From the NCBI GenBank assembly GCA_958296015.1, contig CATQIH010000013.1, positions 186,001 through 250,000 of the forward strand: 64,000 nt of DNA, written 5' to 3'. Below the pieces are notes generated by a model that was not told where the DNA came from, did no database searches, and worked only from the letters and a program-made list of their open reading frames with translations. Positions 42,669 through 52,078 of this stretch are shown in pieces. The DNA is from Cyclobacteriaceae bacterium. Lineage in GTDB: Bacteria; Bacteroidota; Bacteroidia; Cytophagales; Cyclobacteriaceae. Made by a program: the position numbers and the translations under genes. Each line of letters begins with the position of its first letter. The first letter of the stretch is position 1.

Positions 42669-43325
42669 TCAGAATGCAATGCCGATGGAGAAATTGAAGT
42701 CCAGGTAGAGAGGTCTCCAATCTCTAAGGCGGTTATAGCTCGGCCCGATATTTATATCAATGTAGCCAAACCTACCCAATCGCCGTTGATAGCCATAAAG
42801 TAATGAAGGAATATTGGCGTAAACAGGATCAACCTGCTGGTATTCTATACCTTGGCTTGTAAAAACTGTTTGATACTTGCTAAACCATATACTTGCGTTT
42901 TGCAAAGCAAAATAGTTAGCAGACAGATTGTTTGCACTTTTTCCTTTTCTAATCCTGCTCTTCTGAGCATAATAATATCGGACGTTAAAATTCAGCCCTA
43001 ACGAATTACTACTCCAACCATTCATTGTTTGTTGGAATTCTCCCTGCAAAGAAAAGGGAACACTAACCTTCTGCTCGTAGGCAACTTTGAAACCTATTAT
43101 TGGTCCACGAGATGAAGCATACCCAAACTGCGATAATCCTACCTTAAACATAGATTTCTCTTCTATATTGGCTCTGGTAAGGTATTTATACTTTTCTTTG
43201 AAGGAAAAATCCGAAGAGTCAGCAGGTTCTTCGCTGTATTCTATGACGGCTTCATCCTGTGCAAATATATGTATGTTTACCAGTAAGCATATCGCAATGA
43301 TGATGAAAGATCGGACTGATGTCAT
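42669..43325 (-). CDS. Outer-membrane beta-barrel-like protein, unknown
   Basis: A 218-residue exported protein: signal MTSVRSFIIIAICLLVNIHIFAQ, then alternating beta-strands with aromatic girdle residues (FKVGLSQFGYASSRGP, LNFNVRYYYAQKSR, YIDINIGPSYNRL) and a terminal LDFNFSIGIAF. That suggests a small 8-10 stranded barrel. It overlaps the DUF4097-like gene by four bases, so it is the last gene of the ECF sigma operon. Function unknown. Confidence 0.65.
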   Translation of the reverse strand: MTSVRSFIIIAICLLVNIHIFAQDEAVIEYSEEPADSSDFSFKEKYKYLTRANIEEKSMFKVGLSQFGYASSRGPIIGFKVAYEQKVSVPFSLQGEFQQTMNGWSSNSLGLNFNVRYYYAQKSRIRKGKSANNLSANYFALQNASIWFSKYQTVFTSQGIEYQQVDPVYANIPSLLYGYQRRLGRFGYIDINIGPSYNRLRDWRPLYLDFNFSIGIAF

Positions 43326-44341
43326 GGTTGGTAAGATTTGATGGTGATTGGGCTGTATGTTGTAGAAATCTTGATCAGCGGTTTTTGTGTATTATCTATT
43401 GTGGTAAAAGACTTTTTGCACGATAACGGATTGTCGTCTTCTTCCCGTGTGCCAGGCAGAATAGTGACGATGGCATCGCAGGAAGTGGTTAGCTGATAGC
43501 GATATGCAGGCGCATCAGCTGTAGCAAACTCAATCTCCGTCCGGGAAGCATCAACTGTAAACTGGTTGATAGATGCCGCTGCCTGCACGGTTATTTTGCC
43601 ATAATTGCTTTTGATATGGTAGCGGCCGCCGATCTGCTTTAGCTGAATATTGGATTTTTGCGCATCGCATGAAAAGTCTCCTTCCAGTGTATCTGCTATC
43701 ACATCACCATAGGCAATATGTAGCTGTGTACTCCCCTGTACCTGCTGTAGGCGAACCTCACCAAATTCATGCGTGATGGAAAGATTACCCTGCCATTGGC
43801 TTACACGGAGATTGCCGTAGTTATCGCTAACTTTTAAATTGCGCTGTTGAGGCACCCAAAGTTCATACACTGCCTGAAGATTACTTTCCAGTCCGGGGCG
43901 GCCTTCTTCCTGGAAAAAATAGTTGCTGATCTTTTTTATAGAAGTTTCTGTCTGTATATCACAACGGGCCACGAGCAGATCGCGCTCGGCAGTAGCACGT
44001 TCGGGATGCTTGGCTACCAGTTTGAGTACCAGTTTTACCTCATCTTTAGCCCAGCCCTGTATGCTCACAGAGGCTTTTTCTGCCTGTATGGATAAAATAT
44101 CCTTTTTGCCAAGCGCAAACGTTCGGATAATAGTTTTGGTTACTACCTGTATTTTTTTCTGGGCAAACAAAGGCATGGCGGCAATTAAGCTAAAGGTTAA
44201 TAGCAGTAAGCACCTTCGGATTAACTGTCTGCCAGCTGGTGTTCTCACCAACCCATAGCTCTTCTGCTGCGCCCCGGTTGGTATTTTCACCAACCGGAAG
44301 TACATCGGCTGCTTGTTATACTGTCGTATGATCATCATCAT
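43322..44341 (-). CDS. DUF4097-like putative adhesin with an unusual N-terminal extension
   Basis: A 339-residue protein. From about residue 60 it is a one-sheet repeat protein of the DUF4097/putative adhesin type (NLKVSDNYGNLRVSQWQGNL, EFGEVRLQQVQGSTQLHIAYGD, HIKSNYGKITVQA). The export signal (RRCLLLLTFSLIAAMPLFAQ) starts only at residue 42, behind an extension encoded by two palindromic segments (44232-44297). The start codon overlaps the anti-sigma stop (ATGATG), so translation is coupled; the extension may be an insertion. These proteins are often controlled by the adjacent ECF sigma system. Confidence 0.65.
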   Translation of the reverse strand: MMMIIRQYNKQPMYFRLVKIPTGAQQKSYGLVRTPAGRQLIRRCLLLLTFSLIAAMPLFAQKKIQVVTKTIIRTFALGKKDILSIQAEKASVSIQGWAKDEVKLVLKLVAKHPERATAERDLLVARCDIQTETSIKKISNYFFQEEGRPGLESNLQAVYELWVPQQRNLKVSDNYGNLRVSQWQGNLSITHEFGEVRLQQVQGSTQLHIAYGDVIADTLEGDFSCDAQKSNIQLKQIGGRYHIKSNYGKITVQAAASINQFTVDASRTEIEFATADAPAYRYQLTTSCDAIVTILPGTREEDDNPLSCKKSFTTIDNTQKPLIKISTTYSPITIKSYQP

Positions 44342-44955
44342 AAGGTCATTTGTACCAAGACTTTGGCAGTTTCAGCTTTTAGGTTTTCTATGCGTATCTG
44401 GTACTTCACCATATCTGGCGTAGCACCATACTGCTCCATTGTGGCTGTCAGCTCCCTTTCTGCTTTATTAAGTTCTTCGAGGTCTGCTTTGAGTGCTATA
44501 AATTCCTGGCTGTAGCAGACCGGCTGCTGCGATAGGCAAGTCTTTTCTATATAACCCATCAACTCATTGTCCAGCAACCGATCATCCGGCACTTTCTCCT
44601 GCACAGGCATACTGCCGAATTCTTCGGCATAGCTTATATTTTCTTCCGGTGGCAACTTTGTATAAGACTTCCAAACGATCCATACACACGCCAGGCAAGC
44701 AGCCGCAGAAAGGTAGGGCTTCCACAATGTCCACCACGTTTGAGGGCAGAGATGTATCCGTACGTCCATCTGTGTCTCTATATGTTGCCACAGATTATCT
44801 GTGGGCACCTGCTCGGGCAATTCGGGAATAACTTCTTGCAAGCTATCTTCGATATCCAGAAAATCTGCTATTTGCTGCCAGGTTTCTTCTTTGGGTTTGT
44901 ATGTTGGCAACTGTTGCATGGCTTTTTTCAAGTGATTTATATGATCTTCTTTCAT
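44338..44955 (-). CDS. Probable anti-sigma factor, single membrane span
   Basis: A 205-residue protein starting at the ATG at 44955, which overlaps the stop of the sigma gene by four bases. The N-terminal 90 residues are soluble and helical (DHINHLKKAMQQLPTYKPKEETWQQI...), followed by a membrane span YLSAAACLACVWIVW, and a charged helical domain outside (ALKADLEELNKAERELTATMEQYG). That layout fits an anti-sigma factor that holds the ECF sigma factor at the inner membrane. No zinc-binding motif (HxxxCxxC) is seen. Confidence 0.75.
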   Translation of the reverse strand: MKEDHINHLKKAMQQLPTYKPKEETWQQIADFLDIEDSLQEVIPELPEQVPTDNLWQHIETQMDVRIHLCPQTWWTLWKPYLSAAACLACVWIVWKSYTKLPPEENISYAEEFGSMPVQEKVPDDRLLDNELMGYIEKTCLSQQPVCYSQEFIALKADLEELNKAERELTATMEQYGATPDMVKYQIRIENLKAETAKVLVQMTL

Positions 44956-45491
44956 AAAAGCTCTTTTAGTTTTTGCTGCAATAATTTTTTTGCGTGGTAT
45001 AGCTGCGATTTTGAGGTGCCCTCCGAGATATGCAGCATTTGCGCTGTTTCCCGATGCGTATAACCTTCTACTGCTATCAGGTTGAAAACAGCCCGGTAGC
45101 CCGCAGGCAGGGAGCGAATAGCCTGATCGAGAAATTCCCCGGTAAGGTTGTCCTGCCATTCGGTGACCTCTTCATACTGCATGGTATCGAGCGATTCAAA
45201 ACGACGTTCCTGCTTTAGCTTGCGCAGCGATTTGTGGATGACGATGGTTTTCATCCAGTGCAGCAGCGAAGATTCTTGTCTGAACTTCCGAATATCTCTA
45301 AACACCTCGATCATACCTTCCTGCAACGCATCGTGCGCATGTGCCTCGTCGTTTAGAATACGGTAGGCAGTAGTATACAAAGGGCTTTTGTATAATTCAT
45401 AAAGCTGCCACTGACATATCCTTTGCTGACGGATACATCCGGCGATCAGTTGCTGTTCCGTACAGGTTGAGTTTTCAGACAAGGGTATCAA
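44952..45491 (-). CDS. ECF-family RNA polymerase sigma factor
   Basis: A 179-residue sigma-70 family protein. Region 2 (LYELYKSPLYTTAYRILNDEAHAHDALQEGMIEVF) and region 4 (IRSLPAGYRAVFNLIAVEGYTHRETAQMLHISEGTSKSQLYHAKKLL) with its helix-turn-helix are complete. It starts a four-gene operon: sigma, anti-sigma, DUF4097-like protein and a barrel protein, joined by 4-base overlaps. It probably responds to an envelope signal and drives its own operon. Confidence 0.93.
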   Translation of the reverse strand: MIPLSENSTCTEQQLIAGCIRQQRICQWQLYELYKSPLYTTAYRILNDEAHAHDALQEGMIEVFRDIRKFRQESSLLHWMKTIVIHKSLRKLKQERRFESLDTMQYEEVTEWQDNLTGEFLDQAIRSLPAGYRAVFNLIAVEGYTHRETAQMLHISEGTSKSQLYHAKKLLQQKLKELL

Positions 45492-45578
45492 GTAAAGTAA
45501 CTCTTGTATATAAGGGACTACACACTACCGAATGGTTGTATGGAAGGAGTAATTTTTTTAAGATAGCAGATGCTGGTC

Positions 45579-46217
45579 TTACCGGGCTTTTTCCAGATGC
45601 ACTGGTGGAGGTGTTTCCTGGAATATGATAACTTTGCCGGTGATGTCTTCCAGCATTGGCTTGAGCAGTAGACGGGCATTATCGCTGGTTTGCTCCATGA
45701 TGCCGGAGCTAAGGGCAGCTTCTTTGATGTGCTGCTCTGCCTTGCGGTAGGCCCGCTCTATAAACTTGTCGCGGTCAGTAAACACACCGGTTTGTACGGA
45801 GTAGATGCGTGTTTTATCCAGATTCAGTTTATAGTAACAGAGTTCTGGCTCAGGCAACTTGATATAGATGGTATCCTGCATCACCGACAGGTCCTGCACT
45901 TTCATTTTGGTCAGATCCAGGCAGCCTACGGCTTCGCCCTGGGAGATGAGTACCGCTTTGGCATCAGGTTCTACTTTGAATATCTTAAAATACTCTTTGC
46001 CCAGTTCATTCAGCTCGGTCACTTCCTGAAAATGGTACTTCACCAGTTCCAGTTTACCCATAGCTTCTATTTTGCCCAAGATCATGGTATTGCTCTGTGC
46101 CAACGGACGTTCTGCCGCTATTTTCTGCTTGAGCCAAAGCTCACGGTGATCCCAAATGTACCAGATCAGCACCAGAATGAGCAGCCAGGGAAAATACTTT
46201 TTGATTCTTCGGATCAT
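45579..46217 (-). CDS. DUF4230 family membrane-anchored protein
   Basis: A 212-residue protein with an N-terminal membrane anchor (YFPWLLILVLIWYIWDH), then a beta/alpha domain with GKLELVKYHFQEVTELNE, AVLISQGEAVGCLDLTKM and LSVMQDTIYIKLPEPELC, the pattern of DUF4230. These proteins resemble the SPFH/band-7 fold in outline; function unknown. It lies 3 bp from the cytochrome b5-like gene, which suggests co-transcription. Confidence 0.8.
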   Translation of the reverse strand: MIRRIKKYFPWLLILVLIWYIWDHRELWLKQKIAAERPLAQSNTMILGKIEAMGKLELVKYHFQEVTELNELGKEYFKIFKVEPDAKAVLISQGEAVGCLDLTKMKVQDLSVMQDTIYIKLPEPELCYYKLNLDKTRIYSVQTGVFTDRDKFIERAYRKAEQHIKEAALSSGIMEQTSDNARLLLKPMLEDITGKVIIFQETPPPVHLEKAR

Positions 46218-46220
46218 AGG

Positions 46221-46466
46221 TTAACTCTTTAACCGGCCTATAGCAGTAAATCGTTCAAAAACTTTGTGCGTATGAGGGGCATCGGCCAGTTCCAGTGTCA
46301 GGTCCTGCCCCGCCCAGTGTTCATAGTGTTTGCCAGTGCGCCACAGCCGCGAATGGCCTACATCGTAGATTACTCCCTGGTAAGCAATCCATACCTCTTT
46401 CCGGTCCTGTCCGTTGCGCAAGGCCAATTGCATGGTGGTGTATACTGGCAGTAATCCGGTATTCAT
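46221..46466 (-). CDS. Small cytochrome b5-like heme/steroid-binding protein
   Basis: An 81-residue protein with the short bacterial cytochrome b5-like pattern: LALRNGQDRKEVWIAYQGVIYDVGHSRLWRTGKHYEHWAGQDLTLEL...APHTHKVFERF. The HWAGQDLT segment and late His residues could bind heme, but the HPGG motif of true cytochrome b5 is missing. It shares the transcript of the DUF4230 gene. Ligand uncertain. Confidence 0.75.
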   Translation of the reverse strand: MNTGLLPVYTTMQLALRNGQDRKEVWIAYQGVIYDVGHSRLWRTGKHYEHWAGQDLTLELADAPHTHKVFERFTAIGRLKS

Positions 46467-46569
46467 TTGATATTCAAGTATAAAATAACACTAGCTTATC
46501 ATGCAAAATTGATGCGATAAAACTATACACATTCAACAGACAAACGCCGGAAATGATGGTTTAGCTTTT

Positions 46570-46704
46570 ATGGAGAAAAGAAAAGCCAATATTCCGGAAG
46601 TTGATCAGGTGGCGTGGATGGACGCAGAAACTACCTTACGCAAAATCAACGAAGCACAGCAGGTGTTTACCGCCAGGGTATGCGAAATACTGACTGGAAA
46701 TTAA
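46570..46704 (+). CDS. Very short possible gene or gene remnant
   Basis: A 44-codon frame (MEKRKANIPEVDQVAWMDAE ... VFTARVCEILTGN) with the amino-acid mix of a real helical protein, lying alone in 245 bp between two minus-strand genes. I do not recognise it. It may be the tail of a decayed gene or a genuine small protein. Confidence 0.3.
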   Translation: MEKRKANIPEVDQVAWMDAETTLRKINEAQQVFTARVCEILTGN

Positions 46705-46711
46705 TAGTTCG

Positions 46712-47635
46712 TCAAAGGCTTATTTCTACATAGATTGGTAAATGGTCTGAACCGATGTGATGGCCTACTGCACGCTTTACGACCTTAATTTGCTTACTCA
46801 CCAAACAGTGGTCTATGGTCACCATCATTGGGAAGAAATAGGCAGGCCATGTTGGTAAGACACCAAAACCCTGTCGCGAATCTTCTAATTGCGTATCAGC
46901 AAGTAGTTTTTTGAAGTTGGGTGCATAGGAAGAAGTGTTCAGGTCGCCGATAACCATAAAACGATCTCCTGATGCTCGCTGCACAGATGCAATGGCGGCA
47001 AGTTGCCTGTTTCTATCAGTAAAGTATTGCAGCCCAACTGGAGGCAAAGGATGCGTAGCCAGTACATGGAGTAATTGATCCTGGAAGATGATGGTAGCAA
47101 GCAAAGAGGGGATTTCTGCTTGGCTCAAGTTGAGTTTAGTGGTGCTTTGCAATGCAACTTTACTATATATAGCGATACCAAAGTTATCTGTACGAACCAC
47201 AGCCTTTTGATAAGGGTATGCTTCAAGCACAGTGTGCAGATCATCGTACCATCGCTCGTTGAATTCTTGCAAAATGAGCATATCCGGATCAACTCTGTGT
47301 ATGTAATCTATTACTTTTTGTGTCTCCGTATTGCTCGACCAAAGATTGATGCTGCTGATCTTTAGAACAGGGCCTGAGATAGCTGAGCCTCTGGAAAAAT
47401 ATAAAGCACCTACTTCGTAAAGATTAACAGCGAGAAACAGAAAAAGGGAAATGGCTATATAAAAACGACGGTAAGCAAGAAAAAACATTAAAAAGACTAG
47501 CAGTATTACAGCATATTGAAGCTTAAAGTGTGCGCACAGATCAAAAAGCCAAAACCTATCGCCCAGATAGCCGAGCAGAGTAAACAAACATACCAGAGCA
47601 GATAATATAAATATGAAAGTTGAAAGCTTGCTCAT
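46712..47635 (-). CDS. Membrane-bound endonuclease/exonuclease/phosphatase-family protein
   Basis: A 307-residue protein with three N-terminal membrane spans (about 5-22, 38-54, 58-75), then an EEP domain: SSINLWSSNTETQKV, catalytic Glu in LILQEFNERW, HPLPP, MVIGDLNTSSYAPNF with the active-site Asp/Asn, and SDHLPIYVEI at the end. The domain would hydrolyse phosphodiesters at the outer face of the inner membrane; nucleic acids or lipid head groups are possible substrates. Fifteen bp separate it from the arginase-like gene. Confidence 0.85.
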   Translation of the reverse strand: MSKLSTFIFILSALVCLFTLLGYLGDRFWLFDLCAHFKLQYAVILLVFLMFFLAYRRFYIAISLFLFLAVNLYEVGALYFSRGSAISGPVLKISSINLWSSNTETQKVIDYIHRVDPDMLILQEFNERWYDDLHTVLEAYPYQKAVVRTDNFGIAIYSKVALQSTTKLNLSQAEIPSLLATIIFQDQLLHVLATHPLPPVGLQYFTDRNRQLAAIASVQRASGDRFMVIGDLNTSSYAPNFKKLLADTQLEDSRQGFGVLPTWPAYFFPMMVTIDHCLVSKQIKVVKRAVGHHIGSDHLPIYVEISL

Positions 47636-47650
47636 AAAAATACTACGTAT

Positions 47651-48823
47651 TTACAAAAACTTCGCGTGGTGCTGAATCCATCGGTCAGGTAACTCTCCCT
47701 GGCTGGCGGTATGATAGTCGGAGGGGTCGCAGGGCACGATGCTTTTCATGTCTTTCATACCATCTATTTGTGGATTAGGCACTTCCATCCACCATTTTTC
47801 ACTTTTCTTTGCTTTATAAAAGGTCAACTCAGCCGGGCGGGAAGCCATTGGCACGATGTACTTGATAAAGTCGTTGCTGGCAAAGTCATCTTCATAAGTG
47901 CGGTGGTAGTAGCCTTCTATCAGATACCACACCATAATTGCGATCACAGAGGCTGTACGAAACTTGTCATCATCAACAGAAGGATCATATTCATAAAAAC
48001 CGGCAGCGGTGAGCTTTTCACTATGCCCGGCATACCAGCAAAACTGGCAGGCTTCCTGCCCGGTCAGTCCAAAAGGCTGATTTAGTGTGCTGCCGGGTGC
48101 TTCAGATGAACTAATAGCTCCTATATCGAAGCTGAGCATATCAGCATGTCGGATAACTGGCTCCATTGCACTGATATTCTGGTTGACCAGTCCCAGGCGG
48201 TAGGTATCAAAATAAAACTTTTCCAGTAACACCGGTGCTGTAGGGTCTACCAAGTAGCTCTGGTAGGCTAGGTGGCTGTAGTTGAGCAGAAAGTTAGGCT
48301 CATGCATCAGTATTTTGTGCAGATGATGAAGGTTGAGCTTATCGGTAGATTGTTCGTCGAAGTTAGGTTCTATATCAATTCTGGCATCTATACACAATAC
48401 ATTGACCAACTTATCCAGACTTTCGTACGCCTGATATTGCCCATAATCCAGATCATGGGAGCCACCGATCAGTACCGGAAGGGTATTGAAGCTGAGCAAC
48501 GTCTCACATACTTCTTTGATTCTCAGGTAAGTTTCTTCCAGGCTATGTCCGTTGCTCAGGTTGCCCAGGTCTACCACATTATAATCTCCGCTGCCCCGCT
48601 TGAGTTTGTACAAGGCTTTGCGAATCACATCGGCTGCTTCGGCCACACCCGGATTTGATTGGGTACCACGGTTTTCTGTGAGTCCAACAATGGCAATATC
48701 TGCTTCTTCGTAATTGGGAAACTCCTGCGCGTGTGTTTGTATAGAATGGAAAAAGCTGTTTGGGTCTGCAATATGCTGGTAAATATCCGGAGCAAGTGCT
48801 CTAAAGAAGATGCTTAGGTTCAT
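47651..48823 (-). CDS. Arginase/formimidoylglutamase-family protein with altered metal site
   Basis: A 390-residue ureohydrolase-fold protein. GGSHD (120-124) keeps one His/Asp pair, but the DAHxD motif reads DARID (146-150) and the third motif, normally SxDxDxxDP, reads SFDIGAISSSEAPG (231-244) with two ligands gone. The same form, with DARFD and SFDxSAIRQSDAPG, occurs in Bacteroidota homologues annotated as formimidoylglutamase, so it is a family trait and not a local mutation. It may bind no or one metal and could be a non-classical enzyme. Neighbours give no pathway. Confidence 0.8.
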   Translation of the reverse strand: MNLSIFFRALAPDIYQHIADPNSFFHSIQTHAQEFPNYEEADIAIVGLTENRGTQSNPGVAEAADVIRKALYKLKRGSGDYNVVDLGNLSNGHSLEETYLRIKEVCETLLSFNTLPVLIGGSHDLDYGQYQAYESLDKLVNVLCIDARIDIEPNFDEQSTDKLNLHHLHKILMHEPNFLLNYSHLAYQSYLVDPTAPVLLEKFYFDTYRLGLVNQNISAMEPVIRHADMLSFDIGAISSSEAPGSTLNQPFGLTGQEACQFCWYAGHSEKLTAAGFYEYDPSVDDDKFRTASVIAIMVWYLIEGYYHRTYEDDFASNDFIKYIVPMASRPAELTFYKAKKSEKWWMEVPNPQIDGMKDMKSIVPCDPSDYHTASQGELPDRWIQHHAKFL

Positions 48824-48844
48824 TTAAATGAAAGGTTTAGCCAT

Positions 48845-48872
48845 AAAAAAAGGAGCAACAGACGCTCCCTTA
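48845..48872 (-). terminator. Terminator after nqrF
   Basis: GGAGC (48852-48856) pairs with GCTCC (48864-48868); on the minus strand the hairpin is followed by T7. It ends nqrF and lies just before the arginase-like gene. Confidence 0.75.
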
Positions 48873-48986
48873 AAGTAGTATAGATATTTGTAGTAACTGA
48901 TAGAAACTTGTTGAAATTTAAAGAAACGATGAATTAATGTAAAAAACCAATTTCTATAAATCTCTTTATTCCAATCAATTTCATAT

Positions 48987-50258
48987 TTACCCTCCAAAAT
49001 CATCAAACCGGACATTCTCTGGTGGAACACCTAAGTCATCCAGCATTTTCAATACGGCCGCGTTCATCATTGGCGGGCCACACAGGTAGTATTCTACTTC
49101 TTCCGGATCAGGATGGTCTTTCAGATAATTGTCATACAATGCTTGGTGAATAAAGCCGCTATACCCGTCCCAGTTATCTTCCGGAAGCGGCTCAGAAAGT
49201 GCAATATTGTATTTAAAGTTCGGAAAATCTTCTTCTATCTTTCTAAAATGGTTGGTATAAAACAACTCGCGCTTAGATCGTCCGCCATACCAGTAAGTCA
49301 CCTTACGGTCGGTTTTCTCTGTATGAAAGAGATGGAAAATGTGTGAGCGCAGCGGAGCCATACCCGCACCACCACCAATGTAGATCATCTCGCGGTTGGT
49401 TGGGTTGATAAAGAACTCGCCATACGGGCCGGAAATGGTTACTTTGTCGCCTTCTTTTCTGGAGAATACATAAGAAGAGCAAATACCTGGGTTCACATCC
49501 ATCCATTTGCCTGCGGCTCTGTCCCAGGGTGGCGTAGCAATACGGATGGTCAGCATCACGATGTTTCCTTCGGCAGGGTGGTTGGCCATAGAATAGGCAC
49601 GGAAAAGCGGTTCTGGATTTTTCATCTTCAGATCCCACATTTTAAACTTGTCCCAATCTGACTGGTATATATCTTCGGGATGGTTCAACTCAGGCTTGGG
49701 CGTGATGTCCATATTTTTAAAGACTACTTCAATAGCGGGTACATCTATCTGTATGTAGCCACCTGACTGAAAATCCAGAGTTTCTCCCTCTGGCAGTCTT
49801 ACGACAAACTCTTTGATAAAAGTAGAAACGTTGTAGTTGGAAACAACTTCACACTCCCATTTTTTGATACCGAAGATTTCTTCAGGAATACGAATGTGCA
49901 TGTCCTGTTTTACCTTTACCTGGCACGACAGGCGCACATGCTCCTGCTGTTCTTTGCGGCTCAGATGGCCCACTTCGGTAGGCAGTACGTCTCCGCCGCC
50001 TTCATCTACGGCACATTTGCACATAGCACAGGTTCCACCGCCGCCACAGGCAGAGGGTAGAAAGATTTTCTCGCCTGACAGGGTAGACAATAGCGTGCTA
50101 CCCGCCTTTGTAATCAGGGGGTTCTTCTCATCACCATTGATAATGATTTTCACATCTCCCTGCTGTACCAGCTTAGACTGGGCAAAGAGCAGAAGTGCTA
50201 CCAACAATAAAATGATGAGCGTAAAGGCGACAATGGATGTAATGATAACCTCAATCAT
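48987..50258 (-). CDS. nqrF: Na+-translocating NADH:quinone reductase subunit F
   Basis: A 423-residue subunit. One N-terminal membrane helix ([21 protein letters not shown]), a 2Fe-2S ferredoxin domain with ligands Cys71, Cys77, Cys80 and Cys112, then FAD-binding [13 protein letters not shown]-binding [14 protein letters not shown] and [10 protein letters not shown] near the C-terminus. It oxidises NADH and passes electrons into the sodium-pumping Nqr complex. The start codon faces the peptidase gene; nqrA-E are not adjacent, although in Bacteroidota nqrF normally closes an nqrABCDEF operon. Confidence 0.96.
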   Translation of the reverse strand: MIEVIITSIVAFTLIILLLVALLLFAQSKLVQQGDVKIIINGDEKNPLITKAGSTLLSTLSGEKIFLPSACGGGGTCAMCKCAVDEGGGDVLPTEVGHLSRKEQQEHVRLSCQVKVKQDMHIRIPEEIFGIKKWECEVVSNYNVSTFIKEFVVRLPEGETLDFQSGGYIQIDVPAIEVVFKNMDITPKPELNHPEDIYQSDWDKFKMWDLKMKNPEPLFRAYSMANHPAEGNIVMLTIRIATPPWDRAAGKWMDVNPGICSSYVFSRKEGDKVTISGPYGEFFINPTNREMIYIGGGAGMAPLRSHIFHLFHTEKTDRKVTYWYGGRSKRELFYTNHFRKIEEDFPNFKYNIALSEPLPEDNWDGYSGFIHQALYDNYLKDHPDPEEVEYYLCGPPMMNAAVLKMLDDLGVPPENVRFDDFGG

Positions 50259-50540
50259 TGAACTAGCATGTTTTGTTCTTAAAAGTAAAGACGCACAAAT
50301 ATATTTAATAAATCACAACAAGCGCGAATTAAAGCCAGCAATTTGATGACATGACTATAAATTCTACGATTTGCCAGAATAACGCATCGCCTGGTTAAAA
50401 AGTTGACAATCAGACCAAAGTTTTTACAAAGTACAAAGTGTTCCACTATCAATTAAGATTTGCTTGCTCTCATACTTTGGTTAGCTTTATACAGTAACTT
50501 GGATTTACTACTTGCTTTCACCAACCCAACCAGCCTGTTT

Positions 50541-51893
50541 ATGTATAAGTGTATCGTATTTGCTTTATTTCTTTGCTTTTCTCAGTTTGCCAGTGCCCAG
50601 CACATCGATGACATGCCCCTTGTTTTGTCATTGAGAGAACGCAGTGTGGTCATAGACAATATCTTTTCCGAGCGTTTCCATACTTTGCTTCCCACCATCA
50701 TGCAGGAAGAAGGCATAGATATGTGGCTGATCATTGCCAGAGAATATAATGAAGACCCGGTGATCAAAACAATGCTTCCGGCTACCTGGCTTGCTGCCCG
50801 CCGGAGAACAATCCTCGTGATAGAACATAAAAGTGGTGCTGTAGAGGGCACGGCAGTGGCTAGATATGACGTAGGAGATATTTTTAAAAGTGGCTGGAAT
50901 CCGGAAGAAGAGCCTGATCAATGGAAGCGTCTGGCAGAAATCATCAGTCAGAAAGACCCTAAAAAGATAGGCATTAACATTTCTGATAAATACGGACATG
51001 CAGATGGGCTGGCATCTACCGATTATCAGTTGTTGAAAGAACAATTATCTGAAAAGTACCGGAAACGCCTCGTGAGTGCAGCATCTTTGGCAGTACGCTG
51101 GCTTGAAACCCGTACTGACAAAGAACTGGCAACTTATGAGCAGATTTGTCGCATTGCCCATCAGATCATTGCCGAAGGATTGTCTGAGCAGGCGATCCAG
51201 CCTGGTGTTACCACCACTACTGATGTGCAGTGGTGGTACAGAGAACGCATTGCGGGCCTTAAACTTGATACCTGGTTTCATCCTACCGTAGACATCACCC
51301 GTCCAGATACTGAGTTCGATGCAGTATCTCGTTCTTTTAGTGAACAAACGAAAGTTTTGGATGAAACTATCATGCCCGGAGATTTGGTGCACGTAGACTT
51401 TGGAATCACTTACCTTAGACTAAACACCGATATGCAGCAAAATGCTTATGTGCTGAAACCTGGCGAAAGCTCTGCTCCTTTGGGATTAATCAATGCTCTG
51501 AAACAGGGAAATCGCCTGCAAGATATTCTTACCAGCCAGTTTGAAGCAGGAAAAAGCGGTAATGAAATACTGGCAGCTACCCGCAAGCAAGCCGTCGCAG
51601 AAGAATTAGAACCTAGCATCTATAGTCACCCTATAGGCTATCATGGTCATGCAGCAGGTCCTTCCATAGGCATGTGGGATAATCAGGTTTCGGTACCGGC
51701 AGGGGAATTTCCTTTACACGAGAATACCTGTTATGCCATAGAGCTTAACACTAAAGTGGAAATTCCGGAATGGAACCATAAAGTGATCAGAATGATGCTG
51801 GAAGAAACGACTGTGTTTCAAAATAGCAAAGTTCATTACATTGATGGAAGACAAGAGGAATTGTACTTAATACCAAGAAATTCAACAAAATAA
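50541..51893 (+). CDS. Secreted M24-family metallopeptidase (Xaa-Pro-type)
   Basis: A 450-residue protein from the ATG at 50541 (MYKCIVFALFLCFSQFASAQ signal); the ATG at 50460 would precede a poorer signal. The N-terminal creatinase-like domain (about 30-190) is followed by the pita-bread M24 domain: metal ligands Asp in VHVDFGITYLRLNTD, His in YSHPIGYHGHAAGPSIG, Glu in CYAIELNTKVE and Glu in MMLEETTVF. It likely removes residues next to proline from peptides in the periplasm. It stands alone. Confidence 0.87.
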   Translation: MYKCIVFALFLCFSQFASAQHIDDMPLVLSLRERSVVIDNIFSERFHTLLPTIMQEEGIDMWLIIAREYNEDPVIKTMLPATWLAARRRTILVIEHKSGAVEGTAVARYDVGDIFKSGWNPEEEPDQWKRLAEIISQKDPKKIGINISDKYGHADGLASTDYQLLKEQLSEKYRKRLVSAASLAVRWLETRTDKELATYEQICRIAHQIIAEGLSEQAIQPGVTTTTDVQWWYRERIAGLKLDTWFHPTVDITRPDTEFDAVSRSFSEQTKVLDETIMPGDLVHVDFGITYLRLNTDMQQNAYVLKPGESSAPLGLINALKQGNRLQDILTSQFEAGKSGNEILAATRKQAVAEELEPSIYSHPIGYHGHAAGPSIGMWDNQVSVPAGEFPLHENTCYAIELNTKVEIPEWNHKVIRMMLEETTVFQNSKVHYIDGRQEELYLIPRNSTK

Positions 51894-52051
51894 CGGAAGT
51901 TTCGCCTGGTATGAAAAAGGCAATTCAGGTGTCTCTGGTTAAGTGTTCTTGCCTAAAACCTGCCATAATACCGGGTTTAGCTATTATTTCCGGTTTTCTG
52001 AGAGATTGAAAAAATAATTTAAATAAATATTACTATATTAATAATAAGTTG

Positions 52052-52059
52052 TATATTTG
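52052..52059 (+). promoter_or_regulatory. -7 box before the small gene at 52079
   Basis: TATATTTG fits TAnnTTTG exactly. A -33 TTTG is not clear. Transcription would begin about 52066, giving a leader of only about 13 bases. Confidence 0.45.
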
Positions 52060-52078
52060 TGTAATATATAAATCAAAA

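Noticed and set aside
48824-49030. 68-residue frame after nqrF
   Set aside because: It overlaps the nqrF C-terminus and runs through the terminator hairpin.
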